Shown piece after piece: positions 50,826 to 60,983 of a stretch of 64,000 nt of DNA. Origin of the DNA: Owenia fusiformis (lineage: Eukaryota > Annelida > Polychaeta > Sabellida > Oweniidae); NCBI GenBank assembly GCA_903813345.2, contig CAIIXF020000011.1:22613754-22677753 (forward strand). Reading direction: 5' to 3'. The notes beneath the pieces are model-generated. The model saw nothing but the letters and a program-made list of their open reading frames with translations, did no database searches and had not been told where the DNA came from. Numbering within the stretch: position 1 is the stretch's first letter; the number at the start of each line of letters is the position of its first letter. A program made the position numbers and the translations under genes.

Positions 50826-53585
50826 AAACTGGTAAAGTGCTTTGATCCCGTAGTTTTATTAACTGATGGTTGCGTATTCTTGGAAAAGTTGGGAACTCTC
50901 ACACCACGAATGTGAAGAGTACGTCTCTAATTGGTCAAAAATAGAGGATCGGCATTCTCCGTCAGATTGAATCGGCAAAATTCGGTTGTAAGGCTTACCT
51001 TCGGTTGTATGGCTTACCTTCGGCTGCATGGCCCAACCTCGATTGATTGGAAAAGATGCTGTCCCATTTGTTAACACCTGTTTTTGTACGTTTTTCAAAT
51101 ATCATAGCTTTATCTTAGTACTATTGGAAAAATTAATTTTAACACCAACTGGCTTAAAATCATTAACCAATTAAAGGGGACACGAAATTGCCATACTTTT
51201 GCAGGGTTGGTATAATAATTCGGTAAGATATCTCTCGACCATAAGCTAGACCATAAACTAGAACCCAGTTTCAGCTATTTTCATATTTCGTTCTGCATGT
51301 TTTCCACTTTAATACAATATACAATTACATTGACTCCAAAAGTTAAAAATATTGATGGCAGTTTTCTGCATGTTGGCCCAAAGGGCTTTTAAAAGTTTTT
51401 CCATGCGCTTTTATTACGTAAAAAGAAATGTGTTTAGTCACTGCACTTTATATGACCAAACTAATGTCTTCTCTGTGTATATAAATAATATAATATTTTC
51501 AAACATGGTTGAAATTGCCAACCAAGCTACATTGTCATTTACTTCCGTTTTTCCATTCTTTGCTTCAAAGATTTATGGTTCATTTTAGTATGCTTTTCGG
51601 GCTTTTTATAGCTATATATGTTACATAATCACTAGACTTGAATAGTAACATTATTTCATAATAACAAGTCTTCCTTGGGGAATAAAACTGATATTCAAAA
51701 ATCCCGTATTAGATCCCGCATCACCCAAAATCCCGTATCAAATCCCGTATTGGATCCCGTATCAGCCAAAACCCCGTATCAGATTCCGTATCAGAACTAT
51801 CAGAAAACATGAGATTTGATACTGTATTATTATGGCATATCATCCATATCAGTATTACAAATACTTTTTTAAACTTGTTCATAAAAGTTGAGAATTGTCA
51901 TTCGATATATTAAATGGTATCATTTAATGTCACCATCATTGGGTGACGACATAAGAAACAAGTTTAGAAATATATTATGGAATAAATAGATTATTGACGG
52001 TCGTGATGGAAAATGAATTTTTCCTCGAGGAAATATGATATTGGCCTCGGAAAATATCATTTGACACTCATAAAAACGTGATGAGCCACACTCGTTCACT
52101 CAGGTGTGACGCATGCAGCCATCTTGTTATGATAACGAACGTTATGGACTCAACTGCTTCACAATCTGTTGAGATGTTGGGAGAAAACCGTTGCCATTGA
52201 AGCACAAAGCATTTACCTTCTTAATCAAAACAATTTACAACTCGACATTGAATGTTTAATTCCGGCTCAATCTGGATAATGATTTAAAAAGCTTAGTCCT
52301 ACCTACTTCCAGATACTATGGAGGGTAAACTGAATTGAATGCGATGTGTTTCGACCGCAAAAATGCGAAAAATGCGGTCAGTCCCTATCAGTGATGAAAA
52401 GCATATTCAGTTTTGGTTTTAAAGAATCATAATTCAGTTCTGACTAAACACGTAACCCAATCTAAAGAACTCTGAATCAAGAAATGACGCAATTTACAAG
52501 AATTTATGGATGGAAAGGTTCATTAAACTTTTCAAGACAAAATCGTTTGAGTTGTTTCTAAGATAAAACAAATTACACTGACATCTTTAATGTAAGGAAA
52601 TCATTAAAACCATGGTCGTCTAGTTGAAAGCCCATGTTAAAACTAAGCAAAACTTGTCAAAATTATTTTTGAAACTCCTCATAACTAAACTAGCTTTGTG
52701 CACATTTGGTATCATGGGAGATCACAGGCTTTCATCAGGATCTTTTTAGAAGGATATTCATAGTTTTCTGTTTTATCTATTTATCTATTTGGATATACGC
52801 CATTTATAACAGTGGCACTTCAATACAAATGCGATATTTGGAGCATCCAGTATTAAAATCATATCGATTACATAAACTCTGGGGATCAACTGGAGACGAA
52901 GATACGTTGTCTTCGTTTCAACATGGCCGGTCTTCCGGTGGAGGAATTTGCTAAGAATTTCTATTTTCTCTATTTTATCACTTTTATCCTTCAAATCTCG
53001 ACTAAATATTTGGGGCGAAGTATCACTACACCCGTCAGGTCAGTCCCATATTCGTCATCTCAGTTCCCATACACGTCACCTCAGTTTTGATAACGGCTTT
53101 AAAGCTCAATGATATCATCATGTTTATAATAGTCCAAGGTGAATGAAGGAAAATGAATCGCAGAGAGATGTGGTGAGTATCAGAATATCCAAACGGTAGC
53201 CATTGGCATAACTGGGCTTTCAATAGCAGGGGGCGAGTGTCCGAAATCGCCGTTTGTTTTCGATAATTCGCCGTTTGTTAGAAGTCAAATATAGTTTTGG
53301 GGGGAAATAAAAGTCTTCTATAGACTATCCTTTATTTCATTCAGCGATCTTGTTTTGCACTTCCTTGTCTATGATTTGTACCTCAGTTTCGAACGGCAAT
53401 GGAACTCACTATAATCGTAAAGATCACTTGATCTCATTATAGTAGTAAACACCGTCCAATTTTGTACCCGTTTGGGCTATGCATTTTAGATCACTATCTA
53501 ACCACTATCATGTGCATGATAATTCAAATTCCAACCTTTGATATAATCAGATTTGGTTATTTTCCACTGGACATGCAGTTACATG
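50826..53585. other. Intergenic, no gene seen
   Basis: Unique sequence apart from a short ATCCCGTATCAAATCCCGTA repeat at about 51700-51800 and a CTCGAGGAAATATGATATTG-type hairpin near 52022-52062. Confidence 0.5.
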
Positions 53586-53589
53586 TATG

Positions 53590-54443
53590 ATTATTACCAC
53601 CTTGCCGGGCCAGTTCTAGGGGTTTTAGTGCGAGTTTAAAAGGCGTTTATTTTACTGTATCTCATACATGTGTGAGATTGGGGTAGATATCACCCGGGAA
53701 TATATATCGTATCTGAGGAGCGGGCAGGATATATTGTATATGTCCCGCTCCAGGCCAAATGCAGGCAGATATAATATATCCATCCCGCTCCCGGGAATTT
53801 TTCAAAAGTTTAAATATCAAAATTTTTAATTTTTTAATTTTAAAATTTAATTTTTTTAAGTTTAAATGTTACAATTTCATTGTATTGAACAAAAAGAATA
53901 TTACGAAAATGTTAAATATAAATATCTTGTCATTTGAAAAAGGTGGAAAAGGTACTTATATCTACCCTAAAGAAAATATCTACCCTCGGTCCCTTCGATC
54001 CCTCGGGAAGATATATTGTATATCCCTCGGGATATTCCCTGTATCCAAAACCTCCCAGTGCATAACCCCTATATATCGACCTGAGAAATGTGTGACGTCA
54101 TAGTGGTGGTCCATATGGACCGGTCTAGAATATATTCTGGACCGGCAATTTTCCCCGGGAAATTAGATATCGTTCAATGCGTAAGATTTTCTTGCAGTTT
54201 CAGTCCTGGTCGTTGACGGTGGTAATAATGCTAATAACGTCATTTCTGCGAGCAATATAGTGAAATATTGGACCTTGGGCCTTCGGCCCTCGGTCCAATA
54301 TTTCACTATATCGCCCTTAGAAATGACGTTATTGTACTATTGATATAACTCTGTACAACCAGTCACAGTACAGTCTTTCCAATGGGTGTAAAATTGTATT
54401 ATTACCTTTCCGGGCCAGTTCTAGGGGTTTTAGGGCTAGTTTA
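53590..54443. repeat. Repeat A (foldback family), two partial units
   Basis: The head (TTGCCGGGCCAGTTCTAGGG, then GTTTTAGTGC) is at 53590-53656 and again at 54398-54443. The tail (ATCGACCTGAGAAATGTGTG, GACCGGTCTAGAATATATTC) is at 54066-54345. The end of the tail (GGTGGTAATAAT...AATAACGTCATTTCT) is the inverse of AGAAATGACGTTATT...ATTATTACCACC, so head and tail are the arms of a large inverted repeat. Inner hairpins fill 53690-54050 and 54219-54345. The second head is interrupted at 54443 by the next element. Confidence 0.85.
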
Positions 54444-55128
54444 CACCCTGGGTATAGTCTGTCACGTGACTTCATGGATGACGTGTGCGCGAGTGATTCG
54501 CATTTTCTTTCGCTTGAGGTTTGTAATCACACTTTTTACATGTTTTAAGATTTTGTATCTCTGTGAAACTTGTCCCGTACCATCAATGTCTGAAGACGAT
54601 CTAATTCACCAAATATCTCATCCAAGCGTGTCCCGGTTAAAGAGAAATTCGCACTTTTGTGTCTCGCAAAATGACGTATGCGCGAGTAAATCGAATTTTA
54701 CGAAGGATGGGTGCGCGAGTCTAAAATATTTTTATTCACTTGAGACAATTCTGCAAGCTAAGGCAGAATACAACTCACGTGACATTTGTTTTTGTCATCT
54801 TAAAGTAGTATGTTAAAGAATAGTTTGCTATTTTGTAGATGTTTCATGTATGGCACTACATGTCAGTAGTTGTAGAAACAAGAGTTCTGGCACACCTATA
54901 ACATGGAGTCCTATGGGGAGGGACACGATTTTTCATATTACCCTCCCTAACATGGGCTCCAATAGGGAGGGACATCTGTGAGCCTCCCTGAGCTCGGGAG
55001 GCACATACGGGGACCCCACCCCTCCCCCTCGGCGTGGTGGCGTGTACATATTTTCGGGGATCTCGGGCCCTAGGGGTAACGGACGCCCTACCCCACGACT
55101 GTACGTTTACTGTAAGGGATACTATTCG

Positions 55129-55310
55129 AATTCCCGCCAAAAACAATAAATCGATAAACCAGTATACGTCGTAAATGTCACTGCTTTAAGTTTGATTTAT
55201 GCCAATATTAGTCTTAAATCACCTATACGGATTTATGGGATACGGTGTACGTTAACTGATCAGGAATACGAATACCTATATTAACGTACTTTCCCGCCAA
55301 AAACAATTGA
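55129..55310. repeat. Direct repeat TTCCCGCCAAAAACAAT beside the Polinton left TIR
   Basis: The 17-base motif occurs at 55131 and 55291, 160 bases apart, between the TIR and the integrase stop, with similar AT-rich sequence after each. It may be a subterminal binding or promoter element; function unknown. Confidence 0.7.
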
Positions 55311-55540
55311 TACGATATGTTATAAATGCGCCGAGGATACGTGACGTTAATTAATCACAAGTCTCAACAAAGGTCGTCTAAGTAACAGTCTATTTAAGAT
55401 CATACCGTTTAATGGATGTTACATTTGGTTGGGATAAATATTTATTTGCTAATTAGTCAACACACTTTTTTCAAAATACATCAAATATAATACATATTTA
55501 CATTATAACATTCAAAATTCTTCATTGAATCATACACAAG

Positions 55541-56641
55541 TTACAAAGGTATTAAATCGGAATCTTTAACCCACGAATCGAACTTTTTTGGCCAATATTG
55601 CCAACGCACTAAATGTTCCCGTTGCCCTCGTCTTGCTCGTGTTTTCAAGATTTTTCCTACTTTCCAAATATCATCTTCATTCGCTTGTAGTCTTTGAAGC
55701 TCCGATTGGTAAAAAGTACCCTTAATGTCTTCATTTTGAAAATCATTTAAACGATATAACGGGAGGCCCTGTCTAATAAAACGTTTCGCTACTTTAAAAA
55801 TTTCCCCTGTCCAATGTTGGTCGTATTCTCTACTAAAAACATGTCTCGACTGGGTAATTCTAACCAGAGCTCCAATGGGGAATTTAAAGATGTGATTAGA
55901 TTTGGTTTTAACGACAGTTGATTTAGGATAATACATCCGCCACCAAATTACCAATTCATCGTCTTTAGTTACATTTTTAGGAGCCATTTTAATACCCCTA
56001 TGCCAGGTGGCATTATAACTTTTCACAAAATTTTGCAAATTGTCTATATATCTATAGTTCTGTTTATATGTCATGAACCTCATCATTTTCGTCTTCAATG
56101 TCTTTATAAGGCGCTCGATAAAGTTGGCTTTGGGCGTATTTTCCGTAACAAAATGGCGTACTCCCCATCGAGCCAGCAATGTCTGTACGACCCTCGCACG
56201 AAATTCTTGACCTTTATCTGTTCTAATGACATCTGGTTGACGCTGCCCTTCTTTGAAGATGTCATCAAAGGCCTCTGCAACAGCTTTACCCGTCTTGTTA
56301 GGTAGAGGCTTAACCCAGGCAAAACGGGACATGATGTCAATGACGACTAGGATAAATTTCGTATTGTCATTCTCTGTTGACCAAGTAGACATATCCATGA
56401 GATCAGCATCCCATTGTTCATCAATATGTGAAACATATACTTTATTCCGAGTAAATTGTCTCTTATAAGGTCTCTGTAGGCCATAAGCTTCTTGATTGTC
56501 CAGCCATTTCTTTATCTGATAACGGGACAGCTGGTATTTCCCATCATTTAGTACAGCTCTATAGAGTTTGTCTGGTCCAGCAAAGGCTCCAGAATTTCGA
56601 CTGTCAAAGTATAATTTCTTTAAATAGTCTTGATATGCCAT
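55541..56641 (-). CDS. Polinton integrase (retroviral-like DDE core plus chromodomain)
   Basis: An intact 366-residue frame. The rve core has the first Asp at about residue 80 (in WDADLMDM), the second Asp at 142 (TDKGQEF) and the Glu at 176 (KANFIERLIKTL); the 33 residues between the last two are the usual D35E-type spacing. The C-terminus (about 325-366) is a chromodomain (HLVRWQYWPKKFDSWV). The enzyme would cut and join the element ends and produce the 6-bp duplication. Its length matches Polinton integrases and there is no stop or frameshift. The start chosen is the first ATG. Confidence 0.93.
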   Translation of the reverse strand: MAYQDYLKKLYFDSRNSGAFAGPDKLYRAVLNDGKYQLSRYQIKKWLDNQEAYGLQRPYKRQFTRNKVYVSHIDEQWDADLMDMSTWSTENDNTKFILVVIDIMSRFAWVKPLPNKTGKAVAEAFDDIFKEGQRQPDVIRTDKGQEFRARVVQTLLARWGVRHFVTENTPKANFIERLIKTLKTKMMRFMTYKQNYRYIDNLQNFVKSYNATWHRGIKMAPKNVTKDDELVIWWRMYYPKSTVVKTKSNHIFKFPIGALVRITQSRHVFSREYDQHWTGEIFKVAKRFIRQGLPLYRLNDFQNEDIKGTFYQSELQRLQANEDDIWKVGKILKTRARRGQREHLVRWQYWPKKFDSWVKDSDLIPL

Positions 56642-56700
56642 CTTACACTGTCGGAATCTGACTCCTTAATGACGATCTCTCTTTAAATTGCTAATATTTA

Positions 56701-57609
56701 TCACTCAGTGCTTGATTCAACAGCCTCGTTTTCGGATTCACTCTGTTCTTCCTCAGAGCTACTTTCCTGGTCTGTATCCTCTATAAAGACCTCATCAAAC
56801 TTGTGTTTGTTTTTTAAAAGTGTCTTCCTAATGGCTAAGTTCACAGAGACACCCCTCCTCATCATATTATTTATTGAATCAATTATATTTCTGTGTAACG
56901 CATTGTCTTTTACATCAACCGTTAGCTTGACGAATTGTTTATATCCTTTCATAAATTCTTCCTTATTCTTCGACAATAGTTTATTATCTGCCTTTTCTAC
57001 AGCCTCTGTCTTATCCATCCCTCTATCCATATACTCATCCACTTTACGTCGGTGGTCTTCCTCATTCTGTCTTATAGACCACTTCTTTAAGAATGCAAAT
57101 GTTTTATTTGCTTTCAAATCACCATCATCGTCATCAACGTCATTGTCTTTGTCTTGAGGAATCTTCTCCTCAATATTTTGGGTAGATTGGGTCCTCATCC
57201 TCTTGGGTAGTGGTCCCTGATCTTGACACCACTTCTTTATATGCCTCTGTAAGTCGTGAATGCTATCAAATACTAAACCACAGTCATCACAGGATACCAT
57301 GTTGTCTTCTCGAAATTCACGTTCCAAGTAAGGGTAGTTCTTAACATCACTACTATTTATAAATGTTGTCGTCGGATAGTCGACTTCTGAAATACCCTGT
57401 CTTTCAAGTAAGTGTTTTGAATCATTCATTGATTCCTTGAAGTTGCGGGAATCGTGATGACTTTCAATTTCAACTTCACTTTTAGTAAAGGCATTTGGTT
57501 TCAATCTGCTGTGCTCCGAAGTTTCTTGCTTCAGATCAAGAAGCAGGTAACCACTAACCATAGGGTCGACTAGTTGCGTTGGTATATGCTCTGACCAACT
57601 TGTTTCCAT
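56701..57609 (-). CDS. Polinton zinc-finger protein ORF, with ATPase C-terminal residues at its head
   Basis: A 302-codon frame. Its first residues up to about 17 are an out-of-frame reading of the ATPase gene. From about residue 20 (YLLLDLKQ) it is the ATPase C-terminus displaced by a frameshift. Then comes a Ser/Glu-rich segment, a C2HC finger at about 105-128 (CDDCGLVFDSIHDLQRHI, KKWC), a long charged coiled-coil-like part and an acidic Glu/Ser tail. Such finger proteins occur beside the ATPase in Polintons; the role is unknown. Whether it is a separate protein or part of the ATPase reading frame is unclear. Confidence 0.6.
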   Translation of the reverse strand: METSWSEHIPTQLVDPMVSGYLLLDLKQETSEHSRLKPNAFTKSEVEIESHHDSRNFKESMNDSKHLLERQGISEVDYPTTTFINSSDVKNYPYLEREFREDNMVSCDDCGLVFDSIHDLQRHIKKWCQDQGPLPKRMRTQSTQNIEEKIPQDKDNDVDDDDGDLKANKTFAFLKKWSIRQNEEDHRRKVDEYMDRGMDKTEAVEKADNKLLSKNKEEFMKGYKQFVKLTVDVKDNALHRNIIDSINNMMRRGVSVNLAIRKTLLKNKHKFDEVFIEDTDQESSSEEEQSESENEAVESSTE

Positions 57610-57969
57610 TTCCGGGGTATATCTGCCTCGATAAGAATGCCACCTGTTGGCGATCTCTCGGGTTATTAAACAGTATCATATAGTGAGAGTTTAAGCTCAT
57701 CGATCTATTCATTTTTCCTTGATGATACATATTCTGGAGTAGGCATATCACAGACAGATTTCGATGGTGACTGCCTTTGCTATAGAGATCACATATCCGT
57801 TGATCATTTGTTGCCTCATTCATAAGATCATCGAGAAGTATCAAAGTAGGAACTGAAGTGTCAAGGTATCTTGAATCATCAATATCCTCTGGTATTCCCT
57901 TCACAAATTCCAAATGTGGGTATTTTCTTAGCTCTTCGTAGGCAGGCTGCCATTGACCATAACACCATT
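57554..57969 (-). pseudogene. Polinton packaging ATPase (A32/FtsK-HerA type), truncated and frameshifted
   Basis: The frame begins right at the inner edge of the right TIR (YEELRKYPHLEFVKG), so the N-terminal half with Walker A is missing. A Walker B-like LILLDDLM and the downstream sensor region (LNSHYMILFNNPRDRQQ) remain. At about 57546-57566 a 7-base near-duplication (GGTTAGTGGTTA on the - strand) shifts the frame, leaving a TAG at 57556-57554. An intact copy would translocate DNA into virion-like particles; this one cannot. Described only, not reconstructed. Confidence 0.88.
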
Positions 57970-58475
57970 GACCGTTACCCCTAGGGGCCGAGATCCCCGA
58001 AATATGTACACGCCACCACGCCGAGGGGGGAGGGGTGGGGTCCCCGTATGTGCCTCCCGAGCTCAGGGAGGCTCACAGATGTCCCTCCCCATTGGAGCCC
58101 ATGTTAGGGAGGGTACTATGAAAAATCGTGTCCCTCCCCATAGGACTCCATGTTATAGGTGTGCCAGAACTCTTGTTTCTACAACTACTCATGTCTACGT
58201 TTAATGACAATAAATGTTTTGAAATAGCTTGTAGGGCTGTCCGGCATTGCAGGTGAATTAAAATTTGAACCAAAAATTGAATTAAATTTTTGGCGGTCTC
58301 ATAAAACCGGCAGCATATTCATTTATTGACATCCCATACAAGGGGGGGGTCAGAGTTGTTATGTGGTTACTCGGCATCCGCGACGATCAGAACCATGTAA
58401 GGAATAGTAAGGGGAAGCCCATGATACCAAGTAATAACAAATAATTATAGGAGCTTCTAACTTCTTCCGCATCCC

Positions 58476-58723
58476 CACCCTTGGTATACGCAGCTGACAA
58501 AATGGATCGGCAAATTTGGTACGGGTCAAAAGCTGGACCGGTACGGGTTAACGGTTTTATTTGAATTTAAAACAGCTATAACTTGCTCAATATTGACTTC
58601 TTCGTATCTAAGTTGAAATATATGATCCCTCCGAATGATTTTAAGTACCCCCAAAGTTCACCCGTACAGGTCCAGCTTTTGACCCATACCGGTCCATTTC
58701 GTCAGCTGCGTATACCAAGGGTG
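58476..58723. mobile_element. 248-bp non-autonomous element, CACCC ends, 5-bp duplication
   Basis: The left end CACCCTTGGTATACGCAGCT and its inverse at 58704-58723 are near-perfect inverted repeats that continue inward (ACAAAATGGAT against CCATTTCGT; GTCAAAAGCTGGACC against GGTCCAGCTTTTGAC). The flanks are ATCCC on both sides (58471-58475 and 58724-58728). The terminal CACCCT-GGTATA is shared with the 54444-59486 element, so they likely belong to one superfamily. Confidence 0.88.
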
Positions 58724-59491
58724 ATCCCACATACTTTGTTTTTACAGACTCAGAAATCAATGTTCGCTATAAATGTAGCAATATAATATGAGCTTTCGTG
58801 TACTCAGATCCTCCATTTGTAAAAAACAATTGAAGAACAGCATAATAGAAAGTCAAATACAAAATTGATTTGCGCCCAAAATAGTTTGGGTAATGATTCC
58901 CGTCACTACCATGCATTTGTCCCCAAAGCAAGGTATTCTGATGGGTAAAATCTTGATACCTCCCCCTCCCCTACTAAAAATGATTTGAATTTGGTTTAAA
59001 AATATATACCCCAAGAACACTTTAAGGTATCATAAATTATTGAGGTAGTTATTCGAACCTTTGAGTTCCTGGTGGACAGTGGTAGCAGGCGTACATATTT
59101 CCTGCAAAGGGAGAAAGGTATGCTTTTCATATGTTTTAAATCACCTTGTAACAAAATCAATATTGTGTCTAGCTTGCAGAATTGTTTAAAATGAATATAA
59201 ATATGTTAGACTCGCGCACCCATCCTTCGTAAAATTCGATTTACTCGCGCACACGTCATTTTGCGAGACACAAAAGTGCGAATTTCTCTTTAACCGGGAC
59301 ACGCTTGGATGAGATATTTGGTGAATTAGATCGTCTTCAGACATTGATGGTACGGGACAAGTTTCACAGAGATACAAAATCTTAAAACATGTAAAAAGTG
59401 TGATTACAAACCTCAAGCGAAAGAAAATGCGAATCACTCGCGCACACGTCATCCATGAAGTCACGTGACAGACTATACCCAGGGTGGTTTA

Positions 59492-60689
59492 GACAAGGGA
59501 AAGATCAATACCCGGTGATTTCAGCGGGAAGTGGCGTTTCGTTCAGTGGATGAGCTGCGCGCGCACGCATAAATGTGATTATCCAATATAACTAGGGGAG
59601 GGCTATTTGAAGTAGTTTTTGGTCTCAGGCGCGACCCAGGGCTGTTGTCTTAAGGACATTTCGTTGAAAATGAGCCATTCGGCTGATAATTGGTAAGAGT
59701 TTGCGATCTTATAATGTATAACTGTTACTCAGACACATATTTTGACACGATTCTGTTGGAAATAAGCTTTGAACCGAGAGATATTCACGATTGATATGCA
59801 CATTTTTGATTGTGCCATTGCTTTTCAATTGCACAATCCATGTATTGATAGAAGAAACATTAATAATGCAGATTGGTTTACCTTCAATACATGGCAGACA
59901 CTACATATCGGTCTATTAATACCAGTTTGTGCCTTAAATAGTTTTATATTTCCATCCACGGCCTGGAGCCTGGATGTGTTTGTCTCTTATGTGTATGCTT
60001 GTGCATGGACTTCTAATCACTAGCAGAATTTAACATGATGCAAACTCGACATTATAACTCATGCTGTAACATTTTGACTTCGCTGGAAAACAATAGGAAT
60101 TATTTTTCTTGCCAATCAATCATGAATCACAATCAAAATTTCAGAATGATCAATCAGGCAATGGTCCAAATCTAGTTATAACATTATATGATATTCAGCA
60201 AGAAGTCCGGTAGAAATACAGAATATTTAAACATCAAAGCTGAAAGTTAAAAGCTAATCTGTCAATTTTCTGTCTGCAAAAGAGCGTCCCAAGAGCGTTT
60301 ACATTTGACACAATAACAGACTGAGGCTTTGAAATCTAGGATTCCCCAGGAAAATATGACGTCATACTAATTAGCATACGGATTTCCCTATTGGTATGGG
60401 TCGAGCCTTGTTCGAAAACACAATCCATAAATACATGCTAATTTCTAAGGAGATAGGAAGTGTATAACGTGTTTATCGATTTTGTTTAAAGATTTAATCA
60501 ATTGTCAAATAGTTTAAGTGGATAAAGTGGTCACACTTGCTTCAATTCATAGCGAAATCGACGGATAGAAACTGACCGAATTCCCGATATCCTACCCCGT
60601 ATTACTGTAGGGTATAAGCACAGTGACCTACAGAGGGCGCTATCACAAACAAGTACTGCACGAACCGATAAATTCCCGGGTATTGTAAC
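59492..60689. other. Spacer between nested elements, no gene seen
   Basis: Mixed sequence. It opens with GTTTAGACAAGGG, which resembles only briefly the expected continuation of repeat A (GTTTAGAAGGC), so the far side of the insertion has diverged or been rearranged. The open frame at 59769-60023 is unrecognised. Confidence 0.45.
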
Positions 60690-60983
60690 GCCCTTGGTTT
60701 AGAAGGCATTCAATTTACTATAGGCCTATCGACCTGAGAAATGTGTGACGTCATAGTGGTGGTCCATATGGACCGGTCTAGAATATATTCTGGACCGGCA
60801 ATTTTTCCCCGGGAAATTAGATATCGTTCAGTGCGTAAGATTTTCTTGCTATTTCAGCCCTGGTCGTTAACGGTGGTTATAATACTTATAACGTCATTTC
60901 TGCGAGCAATATAGTGAACTATGTTCCCCTTAGAAATGACGTTATTGTACTATTATTACCACCTTGCCGGGCCAGTTCTAGGG
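60690..60983. repeat. Repeat A unit (tail plus head), interrupted at TAGGG
   Basis: Contains GGTTTAGAAGGCATTCAATT, ATCGACCTGAGAAATGTGTG, GACCGGTCTAGAATATATTC and the AATAACGTCATTTCT...AGAAATGACGTTATT pair with a nearly deleted core, then the next head ATTATTACCACCTTGCCGGG up to TAGGG at 60983, where the following element is inserted. Confidence 0.88.

Larger units (their letters stand above)
54865..58189. mobile_element. Internally deleted Polinton/Maverick, 3.3 kb
   Basis: Ends start AGTAGTTGTAGAAACAAGAG and are inverted repeats of about 218 bp (54865-55082 and 57971-58189). The flanks are CATGTC on both sides (54859-54864 and 58190-58195): a perfect 6-bp duplication, as Polintons make. Terminal AG...CT also fits. 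Inside, on the - strand, are an integrase, a zinc-finger ORF and the end of a packaging ATPase. DNA polymerase B, protease and capsid genes are absent; full Polintons are 15-20 kb. The TIRs are far richer in GC than the surroundings. Confidence 0.93.
54444..59486. mobile_element. DNA transposon with 317-bp terminal inverted repeats, CAC ends, 5-bp duplication (host of nested elements)
   Basis: The left TIR (54444-54760) and right TIR (59170-59486) are inverted copies with few differences, both starting CACCCTGGGTATAGTCTGTC. They are flanked by GTTTA at 54439-54443 and 59487-59491. Each TIR has three GCGCGAGT-type motifs (GACGTGTGCGCGAGT and variants). A 5-bp duplication and 5'-CAC fit Transib-type elements better than hAT (8 bp), CACTA (2-3 bp) or Chapaev (4 bp), but no transposase is present, so the superfamily is tentative. 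Without its insertions it is about 1.5 kb and non-autonomous. The open frames inside both TIRs are mirror copies, not genes. Confidence 0.88.

Noticed and set aside
54382-54816. 144-codon open frame on the + strand, with a near-identical frame at 59186-59464 on the - strand
   Set aside because: They are the two arms of the 317-bp terminal inverted repeat; the similarity is explained by the TIR, not by protein conservation.
56708-57157. 149-codon Ser-rich frame on the + strand
   Set aside because: Antisense shadow of the charged Glu/Lys-rich Polinton ORF.
59040-59047. Another let-7-like TGAGGTAG word
   Set aside because: It lies inside a transposon, far from any gene; expected occasionally by chance.
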